Shown here piece after piece: positions 6,786 through 11,119 of a stretch of DNA of 11,119 bases. The stretch covers positions 1 to 11,119 of the forward strand of contig JAJRTX010000261.1 of the NCBI GenBank assembly GCA_021545665.1, in the 5' to 3' direction. Position 1 is the first letter of the stretch; every line of letters begins with the position of its first letter. This DNA comes from Zetaproteobacteria bacterium. GTDB lineage: Bacteria > Pseudomonadota > Zetaproteobacteria > Mariprofundales > Mariprofundaceae. Below the pieces are notes generated by a model. It saw only the letters and a list, made by a program, of their open reading frames with translations. It was not told the origin of the DNA and did no database searches. A program made the position numbers and the translations under genes.

Positions 6786-7355
6786 TCAATTGATCAAGCT
6801 CAGGATATCGCTGACCATTTTCTTTACCGGGGTTGTTGAGCGATAAAGGGACCGGGTGCGCCCTTGGGTGTCAATGAGATAGATGAAATTTCCATGATCA
6901 ACGGCGTAGTCTTCAGCGCTGCCTGTTTTTTTATAAGACATCCGGTATTTAGCAGCAACCTCGGCAATCTCCTGCGGCTCGCCCGTCAAGCCGATGTTGG
7001 TAGGGCCGAAATAGGCTACATAGGCTTTGAGTTTTTCTCTGGTGTCGCGCTCCGGATCGACAGTGATAAAAATAATTTGAGTATGGCTCGCCTTGTCGCC
7101 GAGCTGGTTGCGCACAGTTTGCAATTTTGATAAGCCAGCTGGACAGATATCTGCACAATTGGTGTAACCGAAAAACAGCAGGACAATCTGGCCATCAAAA
7201 TCGCTCAGACTGACCTTCTTGCCATCGGTGTTAGTGAGGGTGAAATTGCCGCCGATGGGGATGATACCCAATGCAGCCTGTGCCTTTTCTGTGCCCAGCG
7301 TAAGTGCTACCAGAATTCCGCAAAAAACCACAGGCCAAAAGAGCTTTTTTTTCAT
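6786..7355 (-). CDS. SCO1/SenC family copper chaperone / thiol reductase
   Basis: SCO proteins deliver copper to, or reduce the cysteines of, the CuA centre in subunit II of haem-copper oxidases. This 189-residue protein has a signal peptide or membrane anchor (1-27, ending AQA) and a thioredoxin-like fold. The metal site is complete: Cys67-x3-Cys71 in GYTNCADICPAGL and His154 in AVDHGNFIYLID. ITVDPERD (97-104) is also characteristic. GGGAGG sits before ATG 7355. A perfect FNR-type box lies 67 bases upstream. A CuA-bearing subunit II encoded at 10326 is the obvious client. SCO/SenC genes also accompany sNOR-type NO reductases in ammonia oxidisers, as far as I recall. It leads the likely operon that continues into the five-repeat secreted protein. 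Confidence 0.93.
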   Translation of the reverse strand: MKKKLFWPVVFCGILVALTLGTEKAQAALGIIPIGGNFTLTNTDGKKVSLSDFDGQIVLLFFGYTNCADICPAGLSKLQTVRNQLGDKASHTQIIFITVDPERDTREKLKAYVAYFGPTNIGLTGEPQEIAEVAAKYRMSYKKTGSAEDYAVDHGNFIYLIDTQGRTRSLYRSTTPVKKMVSDILSLIN

Positions 7356-7421
7356 GAATCCTCCCTGAGTACTGCTAACTTCTATTAAATGAAAATGTTG
7401 CGGCTTATGAAGTTATATTCA

Positions 7422-7435
7422 TTGATTTATATCAA
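7422..7435. promoter_or_regulatory. FNR/DNR-type box upstream of the SCO operon
   Basis: TTGATTTATATCAA, a perfect TTGAT-N4-ATCAA palindrome centred 73 bases from the SCO ATG. The same 14-mer occurs at 9693-9706 upstream of the haem-copper operon. Confidence 0.75.
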
Positions 7436-7543
7436 AGGATCTGCTGAGTAACAGCTGAATTCAACAGTAATAATTCCACTTGCAGGAGCATTCATAGCTG
7501 CAACAAGGCAGGCAGTAATCTGATTAAAGCATCTACCTGTATT

Positions 7544-7689
7544 ATTCATGAATGCTGTCGTGCCCTTGCTTGTTCCTTTGTCTGCAACGAACCCTTTCGA
7601 AATCGTCCGTAAACATGGCTACGCACTTGTTCGAAAAAAAACCTTGCATAATAAAGGCCCGGCGCAATCACTCACGACGATTCATGAAT
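7544..7689. repeat. 146-base segment bounded by inverted repeats (MITE-like)
   Basis: The left arm, ATTCATGAATGCTGTCGTG (7544-7562), and the right arm, CACGACGATTCATGAAT (7673-7689), are inverted copies differing by a two-base insertion. Each outer part is the self-complementary decamer ATTCATGAAT. The interior has no gene. It could be a non-autonomous mobile element or paired regulator sites. No target duplication is obvious. Confidence 0.4.
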
Positions 7690-7707
7690 GATGCAGATAT
7701 ACCCAGC

Positions 7708-7765
7708 TTATTCATAAAAAAGACGGGCTGAAAGACAGCGTACGCCTTCAGGGCTATTTTTTGTG
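7708..7765 (-). terminator. Weak terminator candidate after the Sel1-repeat gene
   Basis: CTGAA and TTCAG arms overlap the stop codon of the Sel1 gene, with GCGTACGC inside. On the minus strand, CCCGTC and then TTTTTT follow. The stem is short and imperfect, so this is tentative. Confidence 0.3.
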
Positions 7766-8236
7766 TTGTTCTGCCCAGGCGCGGGCTGCTGTTTTCGCTT
7801 TGGCGACTTGTTCCAGAGGCATTTCTTCAGCAATTTTGACAAGAGCTTCTTTGGCCACGGGGTTTTCTCCGATCTCCGCAGATACCATCACCCATTTATA
7901 GGCGGTTTCCGAATCCTGGGGCACGTTTTTACCAAAATAGTATAGCATACCCATATTGTACTGAGCCTGGGCATGCCCCTGTTCAGCAGCTTTGGCATAC
8001 CATTTTAGCGCTTCCGAATCACTTTTCGGGTAGCCGACACCTTTGCTGTACATCACTGCAAGGTTGTATTGGGCAATAGCCTCACCCTGCTCTGCAGACA
8101 GGAGGACATCATCCTTGTTGGCAGCGAAATAGTCCGAGGAGTTAATACCAAAATTCAACAGATTTCCGAACATGATCGCCGCAGCTGCAGTAATGGAAAG
8201 AATAATAATCAGTTTATATAGTTTCATGCGGCGCAT
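7754..8236 (-). CDS. Sel1-like (TPR-type) repeat membrane-anchored protein
   Basis: A 160-residue protein with an N-terminal hydrophobic segment (about 7-27) that would anchor it in the inner membrane or act as a signal. Two Sel1-like repeats follow: AEQGEAIAQYNLAVMYSKGVG (about 48-68) with SEALKWYAKAAEQGHAQAQYNMGMLYYFG (about 74-102), then SETAYKWVMVSAEIG (109-123). A charged helical tail ends the protein. Such repeats mediate protein-protein contacts, and the partner is unknown. I chose ATG 8236 because GGCAGG lies upstream. ATG 8227 and TTG 8254 are alternatives. It is divergent from 8419-9186 and has no FNR-type box, so a link to the nitrite genes is not shown. Confidence 0.82.
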   Translation of the reverse strand: MRRMKLYKLIIILSITAAAAIMFGNLLNFGINSSDYFAANKDDVLLSAEQGEAIAQYNLAVMYSKGVGYPKSDSEALKWYAKAAEQGHAQAQYNMGMLYYFGKNVPQDSETAYKWVMVSAEIGENPVAKEALVKIAEEMPLEQVAKAKTAARAWAEQHKK

Positions 8237-8418
8237 GTTATCATGCCTGCCCAAAAGCTGAAGCGCTTATGCTGTTCTGCATATGAAGAGAAGGTTGACT
8301 TCATCATGCTCCGATTCACAATCGCCGACCCGGAATGTCGTCAGGATGCCGGAACACCCCATGATACAGCAGTTCCACATGCCGGATTCCCGAGTTTTGA
8401 AAGATATCAGAGGATGAT

Positions 8419-9186
8419 ATGAGCATTGATGCCGAAATACTTTCCAGATTTGCGTATATATATGCCAGGAGAATTGGTCATGACGCCGGGCATTGGCCTT
8501 TTCAAAATCTGTTTTTGTCAAATTATATCTCCGCTGAGAAGCTGGCGGATGCCAGCCTGTTATATGCTGATCTCAAGGAAGGCGAATCGGCAGTATTACT
8601 TATCACCGGCGCTGATTCGGAAACAGGGTTGCTGCTGACTGATTTACATATTCACTATTCATTGCCCTATTCCGCTGCTGAAAGCAGCCTTGTGAAGGGC
8701 TGTACGCCGATTGCCAATATCAATCAATTGGAGTTCCTCAAAGAAAATGCCGACATAGATGTTAATTTAAATAGCATGCACCTTGGCATTTTTGCAAACA
8801 TGCAAGATGATGAGATCACAGCTGTCAAAACATTTTTCAGAAAACTGTTTGCTAAAGAGGTCGGCCTGTTATCTGACTGGGGACAGCCTGTATCCGAACC
8901 GGCGGCCGATGCTGAAGTTCTTAGCCATGATGACCCCAAGGTTATTGAAAAACTGGTGGCATTTGACAGGCATCATCAGGTTTACTGCTTGCAATGTGGA
9001 TATGACGGCCTTATGGGAGTAGAAAAGAAATGCCTGCCTTGGTATCTAACATGGTGGGTTATTGCTCCCATGCTTATTTCAACCGTCAGTCTGGTGCCGG
9101 GGATTATGCTATGGCAGAAGCGCCCTATGGCACTGAGATTCCATGTCATATGCCCGAATTGTTCCTCCGCACTGGAAACACGGTAA
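8419..9186 (+). CDS. Unknown membrane protein with split zinc-ribbon-like cysteine pairs
   Basis: 255 residues, not recognised. Residues 1-185 look like a soluble mixed alpha/beta domain. The C-terminal part has Cys190-x-x-Cys193 (YCLQCGYDG), a further Cys205, and one hydrophobic stretch at about 207-231 (WYLTWWVIAPMLISTVSLVPG). A second pair, Cys245-x-x-Cys248 (VICPNCSS), comes near the end. Two CxxC pairs suggest a four-cysteine zinc ribbon, but a membrane segment sits between them, which is odd. ATG 8419 has AGAGGA upstream. The gene ends four bases from the stop of the opposing 9191-9412 gene. No signal peptide is seen, so the N-terminal domain is probably cytoplasmic. Confidence 0.75.
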   Translation: MSIDAEILSRFAYIYARRIGHDAGHWPFQNLFLSNYISAEKLADASLLYADLKEGESAVLLITGADSETGLLLTDLHIHYSLPYSAAESSLVKGCTPIANINQLEFLKENADIDVNLNSMHLGIFANMQDDEITAVKTFFRKLFAKEVGLLSDWGQPVSEPAADAEVLSHDDPKVIEKLVAFDRHHQVYCLQCGYDGLMGVEKKCLPWYLTWWVIAPMLISTVSLVPGIMLWQKRPMALRFHVICPNCSSALETR

Positions 9187-9190
9187 CAGT

Positions 9191-9412
9191 CTACAAGTCC
9201 GGCACGGTTAATTCGCTGCTGACAGGCGGCGTGACGGACTCAGGGTTGACAAAGTTCATCAAAATTAAAGCCAGTGCAAACAGGATGACAAAGAAAATTA
9301 TATTACGCTGGGCAAAACGTTTGCCGCGCGCCTCCTCGATACGGTTCAGCACCCAGTCTGTGACGCCATAGAGGGCAATAGCGCCAAGGGTATAGTACAG
9401 TGCAAAGTCCAC
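9191..9412 (-). CDS. Small two-helix membrane protein, unknown
   Basis: A 73-residue protein starting with GTG at 9412, supported by AAGGAG eight bases upstream. It has two hydrophobic segments, about 4-21 (ALYYTLGAIALYGVTDWV) and 38-54 (IIFFVILFALALILMNF). A basic loop, RIEEARGKRFAQRN, joins them, so that loop is probably cytoplasmic. The tail is short and Pro/Val rich. I do not recognise a named family. It is the convergent partner of 8419-9186 with almost no gap, and it stands between that gene and the haem-copper promoter region. No clear promoter is visible, though a perfect hairpin lies 145 bases upstream. Confidence 0.65.
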   Translation of the reverse strand: MDFALYYTLGAIALYGVTDWVLNRIEEARGKRFAQRNIIFFVILFALALILMNFVNPESVTPPVSSELTVPDL

Positions 9413-9556
9413 TCAGGAAGCTCCTTCGTATCGTTTATAAATGGCTTTGTAAAAACCATCTCGCGTCCATGGGCAGGTGTACGAATCAACAGCTTACAGC
9501 GTAAATTTTTGATTCATAAATGGAAAGTAAAAATTATACTTTCACTTTCCACAGTA

Positions 9557-9584
9557 GTAAAAAGTCCACGGACGGACTTTTTAC
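9557..9584. terminator. Perfect bidirectional hairpin, probable terminator
   Basis: GTAAAAAGTCC and GGACTTTTTAC form an 11-bp stem around ACGGAC. The A/T-rich arm base acts as a T tract in either direction. On the plus strand it would shield the haem-copper promoter from read-through. Confidence 0.65.
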
Positions 9585-9692
9585 GATTTTGTCTATTTTA
9601 ACATGTTCTATTTAGTGAAGCAAGTGCGAAAGGCGACAATGATTTCGATACTTGCGTGCATCCGAAATATTACCAGCCATCATGTGAGTGCC

Positions 9693-9706
9693 TTGATTTA
9701 TATCAA
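9693..9706. promoter_or_regulatory. FNR/DNR-type box 1 upstream of the haem-copper operon
   Basis: TTGATTTATATCAA, perfect palindromic consensus, identical to the box before the SCO gene. It is centred 90 bases upstream of box 2, which suggests two promoters or a distal site. Confidence 0.7.
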
Positions 9707-9782
9707 AGCAGAATGATCTGGAATGCAGGTTCTTTTGAGTGCCCGGCAGGGTGCGCGCTCAGGGCAATCAATCACATAAGAA

Positions 9783-9796
9783 TTGATGTACATCAA
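9783..9796. promoter_or_regulatory. FNR/DNR-type box 2 upstream of the haem-copper operon
   Basis: TTGATGTACATCAA, perfect consensus, centred 70 bases before the first start codon. No good -10 lies at the position expected for a -41.5 site. CATAAA at 9804-9809 would place the box nearer -26, where binding could repress instead. Confidence 0.7.
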
Positions 9797-9858
9797 GGCT
9801 ATGCATAAAAGGCGCAAGCAGTGTCCGCGTTCCAATGTCTAATATTAAGGAGGGAATT

Positions 9859-10020
9859 ATGAGCGATTCAAATGAAAACGAAGCAGATCCGGTATCAGGC
9901 TGGCAGGCGTTTATCGATGATCCGTCTATGCTGCTGTTTCTGGGTATCGCAAGCCCAACACTGCTTTACACGCTATGGGGTGTCATGGAAGTGCTGAGTG
10001 TACCAGTGGCAGGCTATTGA
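9859..10020 (+). CDS. Small membrane protein, first gene of the haem-copper operon
   Basis: 53 residues: an acidic start (MSDSNENEADPVSGW), a short amphipathic stretch, and one membrane segment at about 29-50 (MLLFLGIASPTLLYTLWGVMEV) ending near the C-terminus. The ribosome site AAGGAGG sits at ideal spacing. As the first cistron before CuA subunit II it may be a small accessory subunit, comparable in size and topology to the single-helix subunit IIa of ba3-type oxidases. That comparison is by context and topology only. The N-terminus probably faces the cytoplasm. Too short for a firm family call. Confidence 0.65.
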   Translation: MSDSNENEADPVSGWQAFIDDPSMLLFLGIASPTLLYTLWGVMEVLSVPVAGY

Positions 10021-10025
10021 TCGAC

Positions 10026-10229
10026 ATGAGCCTCGACAGTGATGCGAGCAGGCTGGATCGACGTGAGCGCTGGGCTCGAAATCGTTTCATAGCACTGTTT
10101 GTAGTCATGGCTGTCATGGCTACTGTCGTTCTTGTCTGTGGCGTGCTATCCCAGGTTTATCCTGATGCGGGAATCCCGTTCATCTGGCTGGCCTTTCCGA
10201 TAGGACCGCAACCGGTTCCGCTGCCATGA
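10026..10229 (+). CDS. Small membrane protein, second gene of the haem-copper operon
   Basis: 67 residues starting at ATG 10026, six bases after the previous stop, so translation is probably coupled. An upstream ATG at 9975 overlaps the preceding gene and has no better ribosome site. A charged N-terminus, SRLDRRERWARNR, is followed by one hydrophobic helix at about 22-43 (FIALFVVMAVMATVVLVCGVL), and then a Pro-rich tail containing IPFIWLAFPIG. The basic side implies the N-terminus is inside. I do not recognise the family. Its position suggests an assembly factor or small subunit of the haem-copper enzyme. Confidence 0.6.
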   Translation: MSLDSDASRLDRRERWARNRFIALFVVMAVMATVVLVCGVLSQVYPDAGIPFIWLAFPIGPQPVPLP

Positions 10230-10325
10230 CTGGCGGATGAGCCTTATTTAACATTTAAAAAGCTTAAAAAATATTAAACCGATTAATAATTTTGAACGTA
10301 ATAATCTGAAAGGGAGGAAATATAT

Positions 10326-10949
10326 ATGAGCTACACAAGTATGGACCCCATCCCGCAGCGCCACTGGTGGCGTACGCGTGTTGGGCTTGATGAAAAAATA
10401 TGGATCACAGTTGCCTATGCATGGTGTCTGGTCATGCTGGTATGGATGGTCGGCTGGTTCTTCATGGGTGACCAGAATCAGACTGGCGAGGCGTATCGCG
10501 TCACGATAGATGGTTTTGTTGGAAAGATGGATCAGATGATTGAACAGTATCCGGTCAAGGATGAATCCGGTAATGCCATTACTGAAGGTGATAATGAGGT
10601 TCCGGTCGTACAGGTGCCTGTAGGCGGCAATGTATTTATTGCGGCGCATCAATTCGACTGGCCGGTTATTCCGGTACTGGAACTGGGCAAGGAGTATGTC
10701 TTCCATCTGTCATCGCAGGATGTGGATCACGGCTTTTCGCTACTGCCAATCAATGTCAACCTGCAGCTGATACCCGGTTATGACTACGTGCTGCGTTTCA
10801 CCCCCAACAAGACCGGTATTTATCGCATAACCTGCAATGAATATTGCGGACTCGGCCATCATATGATGGCGGGTAAGCTTTACGTTATTGATACGGCAAA
10901 CAATGTCGTCCTTGATGGCAAGGGCGGAATTACAGGAGGGGGCGCATAA
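10326..10949 (+). CDS. Haem-copper oxidase subunit II with CuA centre (B-family oxidase or sNOR type)
   Basis: A 207-residue subunit that accepts electrons from cytochrome c through a dinuclear CuA site. There is one membrane helix at about 26-48 and then a periplasmic cupredoxin domain. CuA ligands are all present: His135 (DVDHGFSLL), Cys170, the Glu172 backbone, Cys174, His178 and Met181 within CNEYCGLGHHMM. A single helix and about 200 residues match the short subunit II of ba3-like oxidases and of sNOR NO reductases, and not the longer two-helix A-family form. GGGAGG is 9-10 bases before the ATG. A 96-base AT-rich gap separates it from the small genes. Its TAA overlaps the ATG of subunit I. 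SCO at 6786 is the likely copper donor. Oxidase versus NO reductase cannot be settled from this subunit. Confidence 0.9.
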   Translation: MSYTSMDPIPQRHWWRTRVGLDEKIWITVAYAWCLVMLVWMVGWFFMGDQNQTGEAYRVTIDGFVGKMDQMIEQYPVKDESGNAITEGDNEVPVVQVPVGGNVFIAAHQFDWPVIPVLELGKEYVFHLSSQDVDHGFSLLPINVNLQLIPGYDYVLRFTPNKTGIYRITCNEYCGLGHHMMAGKLYVIDTANNVVLDGKGGITGGGA

Positions 10950-11119
10950 TGGCTACGACAACCTTGAGAAATCCTCAGGATTTTATTACCTGTCCGGATA
11001 CCGGCCAGAATCTGAATAAACCGGTAATCTCACTGGCAAAGGCGAATATCTTTACCGCTATCGTCTTTTTGCTTGCAGGCGGTGCGCTTGGTATGCTGGT
11101 TGCACTGACACGCTGGCCG
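10949..11119 (+). CDS. Haem-copper oxidase subunit I, N-terminal fragment cut by the window edge
   Basis: The catalytic subunit would hold the low-spin haem and the haem-CuB site. Only 57 codons are visible. The ATG overlaps the TAA of subunit II (TAATG) and has AGGAGG upstream, so the two are translationally coupled. A polar start, FITCPDTGQ, leads into a first membrane helix, IFTAIVFLLAGGALGMLVAL, ending TRWP. The ALTRWP ending of helix I resembles B-family and sNOR-type subunit I as I remember them. All haem and copper ligands and the active-site Tyr or Glu that would separate oxidase from NO reductase are beyond the edge. Identification rests mainly on following subunit II. Confidence 0.8.
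   Translation, partial: MATTTLRNPQDFITCPDTGQNLNKPVISLAKANIFTAIVFLLAGGALGMLVALTRWP

Larger units (their letters stand above)
9413..9858. other. Intergenic regulatory region before the haem-copper operon
   Basis: About 445 bases with no gene. It contains an inverted repeat, GAAAGT-N9-ACTTTC (9523-9543), the perfect hairpin at 9557-9584, and two FNR-type boxes (9693-9706 and 9783-9796). A shared 11-mer, GATTCATAAAT (9511-9521), also occurs at 4740-4750. Confidence 0.6.

Noticed and set aside
9030..9371. 113-codon plus frame overlapping the end of 8419-9186 and antisense to 9191-9412
   Set aside because: It has no ribosome site and overlaps two better supported frames. Its sequence shows no domain or membrane pattern.
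10248..10706. 152-codon minus frame over the start of subunit II
   Set aside because: It is antisense to a subunit II gene with an intact CuA motif and ribosome site.
1..11119. CRISPR array, tRNA, rRNA or riboswitch
   Set aside because: I saw no regularly spaced direct repeats, no tRNA cloverleaf or rRNA core sequence, and no riboswitch consensus on either strand by eye. A covariance-model scan would be needed to exclude small RNAs.

Overview
The window looks like a chromosomal segment of a Gram-negative bacterium, most likely a proteobacterium with a chemolithotrophic or denitrifying lifestyle. The reasons are an outer-membrane barrel ending in Phe, periplasmic copper and haem proteins with Sec signal peptides, strong AGGAGG ribosome binding sites, and a RAYT-type REP transposase remnant. 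I cannot name the genus from sequence alone.

Layout: the left edge (1-160) is the end of an IS256-like insertion sequence with the first codons of its transposase. Next, at about 216-966, is a decayed RAYT (REP-associated tyrosine transposase) flanked by two inverted copies of a small REP hairpin. A minus-strand outer-membrane porin-like gene (1049-2389) and a plus-strand copper nitrite reductase, nirK (3306-4379), diverge from a roughly 900-base intergenic region. A plus-strand class I cytochrome c (4768-5142) follows nirK. It converges on a minus-strand pair: a SCO/SenC copper chaperone (6786-7355) and a secreted protein made of five carboxypeptidase-regulatory-like repeats (5230-6690). Then come a minus-strand Sel1-repeat protein (7754-8236), a plus-strand unknown membrane protein with a split zinc-ribbon-like cysteine set (8419-9186), and a convergent 73-residue membrane protein (9191-9412). 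The right end is a plus-strand haem-copper oxidase operon: two very small membrane proteins, the CuA subunit II (10326-10949) and the first 57 codons of subunit I.

How it fits together: NirK reduces nitrite to NO, and the adjacent cytochrome c is a plausible electron donor. SCO would metallate the CuA centre of subunit II. The haem-copper enzyme is either a B-family terminal oxidase or an sNOR-type NO reductase, and the catalytic part that would decide is beyond the window. TTGAT-N4-ATCAA boxes of the FNR/DNR type sit in the upstream regions of nirK, the SCO operon and the haem-copper operon (two boxes), and a one-mismatch version sits upstream of the porin. This suggests one low-oxygen or NO-responsive regulon covering most of the window. 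The repeat-domain protein co-directional with SCO, the two small proteins ahead of subunit II, and the palindromic intergenic repeats are the least explained parts.
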